Shown here: positions 43,592-51,649 of the stretch, one piece after another
How positions within the stretch are numbered: the first letter of the stretch is position 1
Layout: the number at the start of each line of letters is the position of its first letter
NCBI GenBank assembly: GCA_016713785.1
Contig: JADJOM010000003.1
Coordinates: forward strand, 2,065,501-2,129,500
Reading direction: 5' to 3'
DNA from: Gemmatimonadota bacterium
GTDB taxonomy: Bacteria > Gemmatimonadota > Gemmatimonadetes > Gemmatimonadales > GWC2-71-9
DNA: 64,000 bases
Translations under genes and position numbers: made by a program
The notes under the pieces: model-generated
The model's input: only the letters and a program-made list of their open reading frames with translations
Databases searched by the model: none
Told to the model about the DNA's origin: nothing

Positions 43592-44158
43592 ATGCGCGCC
43601 CACACCCTGATCCTGGCTGCCCTGCTGGCCACGCCGCTCGCCGCGCAGCAGCGGGCGGTGGTGGTGAACCGGGTCCGCCTCCCCGACCAGCAGGTGCGGG
43701 ACCTCGAGACGCGGTGGTCGGTACAGGTCCGCGATGGCCGCTACTGGTACGACGCGACGTCCGGCGCCTGGGGCATGGACGGCGGCCCGACGGCCGGCTG
43801 GATCCTCCCAGGGCTTGCCCTCGGCGGCGGGCTGCCGCCCGATGCCTCCAACGGCGCCACCGGCGTGTTCATCAATGGCCGCCAGCTGCCGGACCAGGAC
43901 GTGCGCGCCCTGATGCAGATCACGCCGGTGTACCGCGGGCGGTGGTGGGTGGATGCCCGGGGCAACTTCGGCGCCGAGGGCGGACCGGCGCTGGGCAACC
44001 TCTGGATGCTCGCCCGGCAGCGTGGCGGCCGGAGCTGGTCCATGTACACCAACCAGGGGAACAACTTCATCGCCGGCGACGAAAACGGCTGCACCTACTT
44101 CAACAGCCGGGACAACGGCGGCGGCACCAGCACCTCCTGGGCCTCGCCCGGCTGCTGA
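43592..44158 (+). CDS. Secreted protein with two LPDQ/GGP repeats
   Basis: A 188-aa exported protein with signal LILAALLATPLAAQQ. The mature part contains two copies of a unit of about 60 residues: copy 1 with LPDQQVRDLETRW, GRYWYDATSGAWGMDGGPTAG (about 30-70) and copy 2 with LPDQDVRALMQIT, GRWWVDARGNFGAEGGPALG (about 100-140). Each is followed by a hydrophobic leucine stretch. The C-terminus has a lone NGCTYFNS...SPGC cysteine pair, perhaps a disulfide. I do not recognise a named family. GAGAGGAA lies seven bases before the ATG. A terminator follows. Confidence 0.8.
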   Translation: MRAHTLILAALLATPLAAQQRAVVVNRVRLPDQQVRDLETRWSVQVRDGRYWYDATSGAWGMDGGPTAGWILPGLALGGGLPPDASNGATGVFINGRQLPDQDVRALMQITPVYRGRWWVDARGNFGAEGGPALGNLWMLARQRGGRSWSMYTNQGNNFIAGDENGCTYFNSRDNGGGTSTSWASPGC

Positions 44159-44184
44159 CCCGCGCCGGCACTCCCGGAAGCACG

Positions 44185-44215
44185 CGAGGGCTCCCGTCCA
44201 CGACGGGAGCCCTCG
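44185..44215. terminator. Hairpin terminator between convergent genes
   Basis: CGAGGGCTCCCGTC (44185-44198) and its perfect complement (44202-44215) enclose CAC. It separates the 43592 gene from the YceI gene on the other strand. Confidence 0.85.
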
Positions 44216-44231
44216 TGCCGTTCCGGGGGCC

Positions 44232-44915
44232 TCAGCGGGAGGGACGCTGGGGTGCCGCCGGGGCGGGCTGCGGCGGCGGGGGGCCCTGGCCGGGGCCGTC
44301 CGCGCCGGGCACGACCTTCGCCGCCTCGATGGTGATGTCGAGCGTCACCTCGTCGCCGAGCAGCACGCCGCCCCCTTCCACCGCCCGGTTGTAGGCCACG
44401 CCATAGTCCAGCCGGTTGATCTTCGTCGACACCGCGAAGCCCACCCGGTCGCGGCCCCGATTGCCGGGGCTGATCCCGTTGTAGGTGCCGGTGAGCGTGA
44501 TACGCCTGGTCCGGCCCCGCATGGTGAGATCACCCGTGAGGCTGATCTCCTCGCCCTTGACGGCCACCCCGGTGCTCACAAAGGTGATCTCGGGAAAGGA
44601 ATCGGTCGCGAAGAAGTCGTCGGAGCGGAGGTGGGTATCCCGGCGCTGGTTGTTGGTGGAGATGCTCTTGGCCCGGATGATCACCTTGACGGAGCCCCTG
44701 GCCCAGTCGGCCGGCTCCCCGGTGATGGTGCCTTCCCAGTCCGTGAAGGTGCCGGTGACCCGGCCCACGAGATGCCGGATCCGGAACAGCAGCTCCGAAT
44801 GGGTGGGATCGATCTGCCAGGTGGTCGCGGCGCCGGTGTCGGGGGCGGCCGCCGCGACCGGCGGCGTGGCGGGCGGGGCCACGAGGAGGGCAAGGGAGGT
44901 CGCAAGCGCCAGCAT
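44232..44915 (-). CDS. YceI-family periplasmic lipid-binding protein
   Basis: A 227-aa exported protein. After the signal (LALATSLALLVA) comes the YceI lipocalin-like barrel: WQIDPTHSELLFRIRHL, GRVTGTFTDWEGTI, AKSISTNNQRRDTHLRSDDFF, FPEITFVST and LTGDLTMRGRTR. These proteins bind isoprenoid or similar lipids, for example polyprenyl phosphates or quinones. GGAG lies about seven bases upstream of ATG 44915. A Pro-rich tail of 25 residues is unusual. A paralogue with the same order of motifs is at 61947-62612. Confidence 0.92.
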   Translation of the reverse strand: MLALATSLALLVAPPATPPVAAAAPDTGAATTWQIDPTHSELLFRIRHLVGRVTGTFTDWEGTITGEPADWARGSVKVIIRAKSISTNNQRRDTHLRSDDFFATDSFPEITFVSTGVAVKGEEISLTGDLTMRGRTRRITLTGTYNGISPGNRGRDRVGFAVSTKINRLDYGVAYNRAVEGGGVLLGDEVTLDITIEAAKVVPGADGPGQGPPPPQPAPAAPQRPSR

Positions 44916-44951
44916 GGAGACTCCAGTGAGGGGAAGGGCTCTGGGCACCGG

Positions 44952-44957
44952 AAAATA
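44952..44957 (-). promoter_or_regulatory. -10 element TATTTT of the first YceI gene
   Basis: TATTTT on the minus strand (44957-44952) lies 36 bases upstream of ATG 44915 in a short AT-rich stretch. No -35 is recognised. Confidence 0.4.
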
Positions 44958-45032
44958 GCGGCGCCCCGTCACGGTAGGGTACGCCGTGGACGGGGCTTCC
45001 GTTGAGTACCCAGCTCCGGCCCGCCGGTTCCC

Positions 45033-46541
45033 CTAGCGGTGCTGCCCCAGCCCTTCGGCGGCGATGCGACGGACCTCCGGGTCGGCGTCCTTCATGGCCC
45101 GGACCAGCAGCGGAGTCACCGTGGCATCCTCGATGGACCCCAGCGCACTCACCACCTCGCGACGCACCTGCACGTCGGGGTCCTCCAGCGCCCGGCCCAG
45201 CCCGGCCACCGCCCGCGGGTCCCCGATGGAGCCCAGCGCGCTCGCGGCGGACTGCCGGATCTCGGCATCCTGGTCCCGCAGGGCATTGATGAGCGACTCC
45301 GGGGCACGGTCCAGGGCGTCCAGGGACCCGAGCGCGCTGATCGCCTCGTGCCGCACGAACCGGTCGGGATCCCCGGTGGCACGCCCCAGTGCCTCGGCGG
45401 CGGCGGGGTCCTCGATGCTGCCGAGCGCCGACGCGGCGGCCGCCCGCACCTCGGCCACCCGGTCCTCGAGCGCCCGGATCAGGGCCGGCACCGCCGCCCG
45501 GTCCTCGATGCTGCCCAGTGCCTCCGCGGCCGCGCGGCGCAGGTCCGGACTGGGGTCGCGCAACAGCTCCGCCACCGGGCGCGCCGCCTTGGGATCCTCG
45601 ATCGAGCCCAGCGCTTCCACCAGCGCGAGCCGAACCTCGGGATCGCGGTCGTCGAGGGCATCCACGAGGGCGGCCGTCGCGGCGGCATCCTCGATCGACC
45701 CGAGCGCTCGCGCCGCCTCCTGACGAACCGCCGGGTCGCGGTCGCGGAGCAGCGGGAGCAGGGGCCGGGTGGCCCGCGTGTCCTCGATGCCTCCGAGCGC
45801 GTAGGCCGCCGCCCGGCGCACCCCCGCCTCGGGCCGGTCGAGCAGCCGGACCAGGCCCGGCACGGCCCGGGCATCCTCGTACTCGCCCAGGGCCCACGCC
45901 GCCAGTCGCACCACGTCCGGGTCACGGTCCGCGAGAGCCTGCTGCACCGCCTCGAACGCGGCCGGGTCCTCGGAGGTCCCCAGGCCGAGCAGTGCCGCCT
46001 CACGCACCCGCCCCTCAGCGTGCCGCAGGCTGCCGCGCAGGCCCGCCGACGCCTCCGGGAGCGGGCTCATGCCCAGCAGCCGCGCTGCGGCCCGTCGCAC
46101 GCACGGCTCCGGCCGGGCAAGCGCCGCGAGCAGCAGCGGGACGGCGCGGCGGTCGAGGACCCCGCCCTGATAGGAGCGCCGCACCGAGTCGACCGCCGGC
46201 CGACGATCCCGAAGGGCGGCGACCTCCAGGCCACCGCCCCACCAGCCGTTGCCGAGCATGTCGACGGCCAGCTCGCACACCGAGGCGTCGGTGGACGCGA
46301 GCGCGGTGAGCAGCGCCCCGACCTGCGCCGAGTCGGGGCCGTGGCGCGCGTCCTGCCGGGACCAGCGCGGTGGCCGTGGGGCCCGGATCTTCGGCATGTG
46401 AAATCGCGGACCGGGCATCGCGAGCGCCATCGGCGCCACCATGGCGCGCGGCGGCCGCGGTGGGGCCGGGGGCGCCGGGGCGGGCGCGGCGGCGGCCTGC
46501 AGCAGCACCGCCGCGCCAAGGGCCAGGAATCCGGCCGCCAC
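45033..46541 (-). CDS. Exported HEAT/PBS-lyase-type repeat protein
   Basis: A 502-aa protein starting at GTG 46541, three bases after the M56 gene stop. The N-terminus (FLALGAAVLLQAAAAPAPAP) is a signal peptide, followed by a Pro/Met-rich linker. From about residue 130 to the end it is 12 tandem repeats of about 31 residues with a core such as VRRAAAYALGGIEDTRA and ALGSIEDP. This is the HEAT_PBS (phycocyanobilin-lyase-type) superhelix, a scaffold for protein binding. No catalytic residues are visible. It lies in one operon with BlaI and M56-HEAT and shares repeat sequence with the latter, so the two probably interact in the periplasm. Confidence 0.9.
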   Translation of the reverse strand: MAAGFLALGAAVLLQAAAAPAPAPPAPPRPPRAMVAPMALAMPGPRFHMPKIRAPRPPRWSRQDARHGPDSAQVGALLTALASTDASVCELAVDMLGNGWWGGGLEVAALRDRRPAVDSVRRSYQGGVLDRRAVPLLLAALARPEPCVRRAAARLLGMSPLPEASAGLRGSLRHAEGRVREAALLGLGTSEDPAAFEAVQQALADRDPDVVRLAAWALGEYEDARAVPGLVRLLDRPEAGVRRAAAYALGGIEDTRATRPLLPLLRDRDPAVRQEAARALGSIEDAAATAALVDALDDRDPEVRLALVEALGSIEDPKAARPVAELLRDPSPDLRRAAAEALGSIEDRAAVPALIRALEDRVAEVRAAAASALGSIEDPAAAEALGRATGDPDRFVRHEAISALGSLDALDRAPESLINALRDQDAEIRQSAASALGSIGDPRAVAGLGRALEDPDVQVRREVVSALGSIEDATVTPLLVRAMKDADPEVRRIAAEGLGQHR

Positions 46542-46543
46542 GG

Positions 46544-48736
46544 CTACTCCGACTCCCGCTGGCCCAGCGCCATCGCCGCCTGACGACGGATCACCGGATC
46601 ATCGGAGCGCAGCGCCCCGACCAGCGCCTCGAGCGCGCTCCGGTCCCGGATCTCGCTCAGCCCGTTGATGGCGGCCTCGCGCACGTCCGCGTTGGCGTCG
46701 GCCAGCAGGGTCTTGAGCGCCGGCACCGACTTCGCGTCGCCGATGCGGCCCAGCGCGTAGGCCACCTGCTGCCGCACATCGGCCGACCGGTCCGTGGACA
46801 TCGCCAGCAACTCGGCCGGCACCTGGGTGAGCCCGGCCTCGGCCACGGCGTTGACCGCCATCTGCCGGATGTCCGCCGCGGGGTCCTTGAGCAGCCGCGT
46901 GAACGCGGCGACGAACCGCGGGTCGGCCGGGCCGTCCTCCTCACTCTCGTGGAGGTGGCTCAGCGCGTAGGAGATCGCCACCTGGCGCATCTCGGGATCG
47001 GCGTCGTTCATGGTGCTGAGCACCACATCCACCGGCACCCCGTCCGGGAAGCTGCTGAGCGCGGAGAGGGCGTGGCGGCGCACCTCGACCGAGCCGTCCT
47101 TGAGCAGCCCGAGCAGGCCCGGCACTGCCCGGCGATCCTCCAGCGAGCCCAGCGCCAGCGCCGCGTAGGCCCGCACCTGCGCGTCACCATCCTCCAGCGC
47201 CGCGATCAGGCCCGGGACCGCCCGCGGGTCTTCGAGGTTGGCCAGCGCCTGCGCTGCGGCGCGCCGGACATCCACGTCGCGATCCGTGAGCGCGCCGATC
47301 AGCGCGGGCACCGCGATGCTCGTGGTGTCGCGCGGCCGCTCCCGCTCGAACCCGGAGTACGCCCGGGCAGCCGCCAGCTCGCGCCAGGCATCCGCACCGG
47401 CCACGGCCATGGGCGCCAGGGCCGGCATGGGCGCCCGGGGCGCACGCGGCGGCTCCGGCGCGACCGGGGCGCGCGCCGGCGCCCAGGCCTCACTCCGCAG
47501 CCGGGCCATGTCGGCCCGCGCCGCGCGCCATTCCGCGGACCGCATCCGCGTCCAGAGTCGGCGCAGGGTGCCGCTGCTGTCGCTCCCGGCGCTGTCGGTG
47601 GCGACGCTGTCCCGCGCCACGGGCTGTTGCGCGTGCGCGGTCACCGTCGGGACGGTGATCGCCGTGACGCCAAGCAGCGCCACGGCGCCGGCGGCGAACC
47701 AGAGTGTACGTGGAGCGTTCGGCATGGGACGACCCTCGATCAGACGGTGGATGCGGGTGACCAGCTGGGATCGGCGCTCCGCCATGCCCGCGAGGGGCAC
47801 CGGCTGCGGCGTGGCGGTGACCCACTCCGCCACCTTCACCAGGCAGCTGGCCAGGGACACGCCGGAGCCGGTGCGACGCACCGCCCAGTCGTCACAGAGA
47901 TATTCGGCCGCTTCCTGCAGCCGCACGCGCGCCAGCCGGTTGAGCGGCTGGAAGAAGAAGACCCGCTCGAGGGCACACCCCAGCGCGAGCCACATCGGGT
48001 CGCGTCGCACCAGGTGCGCCAGTTCATGCGCCAGGAGGGAGCGCTGCTGGGCCGCGTCGAGCTCGGTGAGCGCCACGCCCGGCAGCACGATCTCGTCGCG
48101 GCCCAAGGCCACCGGGCTCGCCAGCCCGGCGGCCTGTGTCAGGCGCACCGGCCGGCGGACCGCCCCGGCCCGGCGCAACTCGGCCACCATGGCCAGCAGC
48201 CCGGGGTCGGTGACGGGCACCCGGGGGCCCATCCCCTGCAGCGCGCGGCGGCGCTGCACCAGGTACAGCCCGAGCAGCGCGGCGCCGACGCCGGCCCAGC
48301 CCCACAGGGCCAGGGTGAGCCCGCGCCCTGCCCCGCCCGCGGTTGCCCCCACGACCGGCGAACCATCCCCAGCGACCACTGGTGCCGCGGGAGGTGCCGC
48401 CGGAAACGAGGTCGTGACCTCCGGGCTCACCGCCGCGGGCACCGGGGCCGCCAGCAGTCCCTGCCAGGAGACTTCCGCCGCCTGGGACGCTGTCACCGGG
48501 TTGCGAACGGCGGTGGAAAGCGCCAGCACGCCGCTCAGCGGCTCGAACGGCAGGGCGGTCTGGAGCGTGGCGGTGAGCAATCCCCCCACCATCCCGGCCT
48601 TCCAGAGCACGTCGCGGCGCGAGGCGCTCACGCCGGGCCGCCGCGTCAGCAGCCAGGTCAGCCCGAGCAGCAGGGTGCTGTGGAGCGCGTAGGTCAGCAG
48701 CCAGCTGCCGGCAAAGGTCTCGAAGCTACTGGGCAT
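46544..48736 (-). CDS. M56 (BlaR1/MecR1) metallopeptidase fused to HEAT repeats
   Basis: A 730-aa membrane protein. The M56 part has four predicted helices (about 13-31, 48-64, 141-161, 345-366), the zinc site LLAHELAHLVRRDP (HELAH, about residues 234-238) and EAAEYLCDDWAVRRTG with the third ligand. After the last helix, the sequence VTAHAQQPVARDS leads into an extracytoplasmic region with a Pro/Ala linker and eight HEAT repeats (about 475-727). BlaR1 instead carries a penicillin-binding domain there. Sensing through HEAT repeats, with the cytoplasmic peptidase then inactivating BlaI, is inferred. The gene overlaps blaI by 11 bases. Confidence 0.92.
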   Translation of the reverse strand: MPSSFETFAGSWLLTYALHSTLLLGLTWLLTRRPGVSASRRDVLWKAGMVGGLLTATLQTALPFEPLSGVLALSTAVRNPVTASQAAEVSWQGLLAAPVPAAVSPEVTTSFPAAPPAAPVVAGDGSPVVGATAGGAGRGLTLALWGWAGVGAALLGLYLVQRRRALQGMGPRVPVTDPGLLAMVAELRRAGAVRRPVRLTQAAGLASPVALGRDEIVLPGVALTELDAAQQRSLLAHELAHLVRRDPMWLALGCALERVFFFQPLNRLARVRLQEAAEYLCDDWAVRRTGSGVSLASCLVKVAEWVTATPQPVPLAGMAERRSQLVTRIHRLIEGRPMPNAPRTLWFAAGAVALLGVTAITVPTVTAHAQQPVARDSVATDSAGSDSSGTLRRLWTRMRSAEWRAARADMARLRSEAWAPARAPVAPEPPRAPRAPMPALAPMAVAGADAWRELAAARAYSGFERERPRDTTSIAVPALIGALTDRDVDVRRAAAQALANLEDPRAVPGLIAALEDGDAQVRAYAALALGSLEDRRAVPGLLGLLKDGSVEVRRHALSALSSFPDGVPVDVVLSTMNDADPEMRQVAISYALSHLHESEEDGPADPRFVAAFTRLLKDPAADIRQMAVNAVAEAGLTQVPAELLAMSTDRSADVRQQVAYALGRIGDAKSVPALKTLLADANADVREAAINGLSEIRDRSALEALVGALRSDDPVIRRQAAMALGQRESE

Positions 48737-49127
48737 CGGAGTCTCCTCCCTTCCCTGCCTGGGCCTGCTCGAGCATGGCCCGCACCCGGTCCAGGTCGCC
48801 GGGACTGATCTCCCGCTCGCTGAGCAGGTGCGAGACGAGCGCCGCCACGTTGCCGTCGAAGAGCTGTTCGGTAAGTTCCCGCACCATCGAGTGCCGCACG
48901 TCCGCCTCGGTGACCAGCGGGTGGTACACGTACTGCCGGGCGCGGGTCTCGTGGGCCACCACCCCGCGCTTTTCCAGCCGGGAGAGCAGCGTGGCCACGG
49001 TGGTCAGGGCCAGGCCTCGCTCCGGCCTGAGCGCCTCGCAGATGTCCGCGACGGTGGCCTGGCCGCGCTCCCAGAGCACCCGCAGGATCGCGATCTGGAG
49101 TTCGGTGAGCTGGTGGATGTCGGACAT
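48726..49127 (-). CDS. blaI: BlaI/MecI/CopY-family repressor
   Basis: A 133-aa winged-helix repressor. LTELQIAILRVLWERGQATVADI, ALTTVATLLSRLEKRGVVAHE and YVYHPLVTEADV match the BlaI DNA-binding domain, with the recognition helix TTVATLLSRLEKRG. The C-terminal dimerisation helix holds the proteolysis region. ATG 49127 is chosen because GAGG lies six bases upstream and because it begins the conserved domain; an extension into the leader is unlikely. The gene heads the operon with M56-HEAT and HEAT, under a promoter with two TACA-N2-TGTA operators. Confidence 0.95.
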   Translation of the reverse strand: MSDIHQLTELQIAILRVLWERGQATVADICEALRPERGLALTTVATLLSRLEKRGVVAHETRARQYVYHPLVTEADVRHSMVRELTEQLFDGNVAALVSHLLSEREISPGDLDRVRAMLEQAQAGKGGDSDAQ

Positions 49128-49157
49128 GGTACCTCGTCGGACCCGGGGGAGCTGCCA

Positions 49158-49176
49158 CGCCGGCCTCGGGGCCGGC
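49158..49176. repeat. Hairpin in the blaI leader
   Basis: GCCGGCC-TCGG-GGCCGGC (49159-49176) forms a 7-bp stem with a tetraloop in the blaI 5' leader. Confidence 0.5.
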
Positions 49177-49182
49177 ACCGAC

Positions 49183-49206
49183 TACACCTGTAATATTACG
49201 CTTGTA
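49183..49206. promoter_or_regulatory. Two BlaI operator boxes over the blaI promoter
   Basis: TACACCTGTA (49183-49192) matches the bla/mec operator core TACA-N2-TGTA exactly. TACGCTTGTA (49197-49206) matches with one change. Four bases (ATAT) separate them, and the whole is a near-perfect dyad flanked by ACT and AGT. On the minus strand TTGACG (49219-49214) is a -35 box and TAATAT (49198-49193) a -10 candidate, so the operators cover the promoter. This predicts autorepression by BlaI. Confidence 0.8.
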
Positions 49207-49326
49207 GTGATTCCGTCAAGACGGGAACTTCCTCCGCGCGGTTTCAGGGTGCGCCGGCCCTCCGGGAAACCGGGGTGCCGCCCCACTCGTAGCTCGCGGG
49301 TTCACCCCTCTCCCAAGGCATCCGGG

Positions 49327-50634
49327 ATGCGATACCTCCTGCTGGCCGCAGGGCTGTTCCTTCCCGCCACACTTGATGGCCAGACCCGCGGCCCATCGAG
49401 TTCGGCGTGGCTCTCGCTCCTTCCGGGCGGGGTGGCCAAGCGACAGTTCATCATCGACTGCACCAACTGCCACCAGTTCGACAGCGTGGTGGCCCTGCCC
49501 GAGGGCCGGGAGCGGACCCGGGACGAGTGGGCGGCCGCGGTGCGCAAGATGCTCGAGTACGCCGGGAGCTCCACCAGCTTTCCGATCATCTCCGCCGGCC
49601 GGGACCCCGACTCCACCGCGGCGTGGCTGGTCGCGCAGCTGGCGGGGCGCCGCCCGACGGCGGTGCCGCCTCCCCGGCTCGGCCGCGCCGAGGTAACCGA
49701 GTTCCCGATGCCCCTGGCCACCGACCTGCCCCACGACGTCGCCATCGACGGCGGTGGCCAGGTTGTCATCACGGGGATGTTCAGCCACGTGATGTACCGG
49801 CTGGAGCCGCAGCGCGGGATCATGACGCCGGTGGCGCTGCCGGTGCCCAAGGGGGGCCCCCGCGCGATCGAGGTGGACCAGCAGGGCGACTGGTGGGTGC
49901 TGCTGGGGGGCGCGGGGCTGCTGGGGCGGTATGCGCCGGCCAGCGGGCGGTGGACCACCTGGCCGCTCGGGATGTACCCGCACAGCGTGGCACTCGACCC
50001 CGACGGGGTGGCCTGGTTCAACGGGCATTTCACCCGCTTCCCGGAGCAGATCGGGCGGGTGAACCCGGCGAGTGGGCGGGTGGAGGTCTTCGACCTGCCC
50101 CCGCATCCGCGCCTGGCGCGCACCGCGGGCGGGCCCATCCCCTACGAGTTGCGCGCCGGAAGCGACGGCACCATCTGGGGCTCCGAACTGCAGGGCAATC
50201 GCATCTTCGCGTTTCACCCCGCCACGCGCCGGAGCCGGGTGTGGGACCTGCCGACGCCCATGAGCGGTCCGCGCCGCTTCGACATCGGGCCCGGCGGCAC
50301 CCTGTGGATCCCGGGCTACGCGTCGAACATGCTCATCCGCTTCGAGCCGACCGGGCAGCGCTTCTCGGAGTTCCCGCTGCCGGTGCCCGACGCGCTGCCC
50401 TACGTGGTGCGGGTGGACCCCGCGCGGAACGCCGTCTGGATCGGCACCGCCGGCGCCGACCTCGTGTTCCGCTTCGATCCGCACACCGAGGATTTCACCG
50501 CCTACCCGCTGCCGAGCGCGGGGGCACTGATCCGTCACCTGGCCATCGACCCTTCGAGCGGCGACGTCTGGCTCGCCTACGGCGCCTCGCCGTCCCGCAC
50601 CAGCGCGCGGGTGGCGCGGCTCCGCCCGCGCTAA
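49327..50634 (+). CDS. Vgb-like beta-propeller protein with N-terminal cytochrome c motif
   Basis: A 435-aa secreted protein (signal YLLLAAGLFLPATLDGQ). Residues near 45-60 hold one heme-binding CTNCH motif (FIIDCTNCHQFDSV), suggesting a small c-type cytochrome-like domain, with a possible Met/His ligand further on. The rest is a six- or seven-bladed beta-propeller of the streptogramin lyase (Vgb)/SMP-30 type: LPHDVAIDGGGQVVIT, PHSVALDPDGVAWFNGH, WIPGYASNML, WIGTAGADLVFRFDP. Function is unknown; an extracellular redox-linked sensor or lactonase is conceivable. The stop overlaps the YVTN gene end by four bases. ATG 49327 has weak AAGG upstream. Confidence 0.85.
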   Translation: MRYLLLAAGLFLPATLDGQTRGPSSSAWLSLLPGGVAKRQFIIDCTNCHQFDSVVALPEGRERTRDEWAAAVRKMLEYAGSSTSFPIISAGRDPDSTAAWLVAQLAGRRPTAVPPPRLGRAEVTEFPMPLATDLPHDVAIDGGGQVVITGMFSHVMYRLEPQRGIMTPVALPVPKGGPRAIEVDQQGDWWVLLGGAGLLGRYAPASGRWTTWPLGMYPHSVALDPDGVAWFNGHFTRFPEQIGRVNPASGRVEVFDLPPHPRLARTAGGPIPYELRAGSDGTIWGSELQGNRIFAFHPATRRSRVWDLPTPMSGPRRFDIGPGGTLWIPGYASNMLIRFEPTGQRFSEFPLPVPDALPYVVRVDPARNAVWIGTAGADLVFRFDPHTEDFTAYPLPSAGALIRHLAIDPSSGDVWLAYGASPSRTSARVARLRPR

Positions 50635-51575
50635 GGCCGCGCGGCCCAGGCCAGGCCGTCAGGGCCGAGCCCGGTCTCGACCTCCGCCACCACCGCCAGG
50701 CGCTCCAGGTCGAGCACCGCGATCCCGCCGGCCTGGCTGCGCGAGACGAACGCCCGCCGGCCGTCGGACGAGGGCACCAGGCCGATCGGCGTGCCCGGCA
50801 CCGGGATCCGGCCGATGACCGCGCGTCGGTGCGCATCGATGACCACCACGGCATCGGCGCGGGCGTCGGAGGCGAGAATCCGGCCGCCGTCGGGCGTGAA
50901 GGCAAGGCGGATGGGCATGGTCCCGACGGGCAAGGTGGCGATCACTACCTCGGTGCGGACGTCGATCACCGAGACGGCGCCGTCGCCGTTGTGCCCCACC
51001 CACAATTCCCCACCGTCCGGCGAGAGCGCGATCCCCTCCGGTTGCGGGCCGACCGCGATGTGCCGTGCCTCCCCGGTGGCGAGGGTCAGCCGGGTGACGC
51101 TCGCCGATCCCACGTTCGCGGTGTAGAGCGCGCGGCCGTCCGGCGAGGCGACCACCATGTGGGTGGCCAGCTGTCCCGTCCGGGCCACCCAGTCCACGCC
51201 GACGGCCGGTTCGTCCAGCCGCGCCACCGCCTGGTTGACCTCCGCGGTGAAGTACACCCGTCCCCCCGCCATCACGATGCCATGCGGCCGCCCGAGGGAA
51301 TCGAGCGGGAGCTCCCGGGCGGTGAGCGTGCCCAGGTCCACGACGGAGATCGAGTGCCCGGCCTGCCGGTCGCCGTAGTTGGTGACGTAGGCGGTGCGGC
51401 CATCGGGGGCGACCGCCACCTCGTGCGGGCCGGTCCCGGTGGCCACGCGCCCCACCACGCGGAGCGCCACCGGATCGACGACCACGAGCGTATGTTCGGC
51501 CTTGTTGAGCACCAGCAGGACGGTATCGGGCGCGAGGGCGACGAGCGCCGCCAGGGCGAGGGACGACAGGGCCAT
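50631..51575 (-). CDS. YVTN-type beta-propeller protein
   Basis: A 314-aa secreted protein with a short signal (LSSLALAALVALA). It is composed of about seven YVTN-type repeats with cores such as PHEVAVAPDGRTAYVTNYG, PEGIALSPDGGELWVGHNG, PIRLAFTPDGGRILASD and PIGLVPSSDGRRAFVSRSQ. Such propellers bind proteins or cofactors; no catalytic site is visible. It converges on the Vgb-like propeller gene, sharing CTAA, and both are exported. That the two propellers interact is possible but unproven. Confidence 0.9.
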   Translation of the reverse strand: MALSSLALAALVALAPDTVLLVLNKAEHTLVVVDPVALRVVGRVATGTGPHEVAVAPDGRTAYVTNYGDRQAGHSISVVDLGTLTARELPLDSLGRPHGIVMAGGRVYFTAEVNQAVARLDEPAVGVDWVARTGQLATHMVVASPDGRALYTANVGSASVTRLTLATGEARHIAVGPQPEGIALSPDGGELWVGHNGDGAVSVIDVRTEVVIATLPVGTMPIRLAFTPDGGRILASDARADAVVVIDAHRRAVIGRIPVPGTPIGLVPSSDGRRAFVSRSQAGGIAVLDLERLAVVAEVETGLGPDGLAWAARP

Positions 51576-51637
51576 GAATGACTCCTCAGGAAGTGCCAGA
51601 CGTACGGTGAGGCATAGACGGCGGGTTTCACTTCCCT

Positions 51638-51643
51638 GATATT
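51638..51643 (+). promoter_or_regulatory. -10-like GATATT, predicted leaderless start
   Basis: GATATT is followed by six cytosines and ATG 51650. Only A2, T3 and T6 of the consensus are kept and no ribosome binding site is visible. Confidence 0.4.
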
Positions 51644-51649
51644 CCCCCC

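Noticed and set aside
45033..46500. Tandem DNA repeats as a CRISPR or satellite array
   Set aside because: The 93-bp periodicity follows the codons of HEAT repeats, is degenerate, and lies in one long reading frame.
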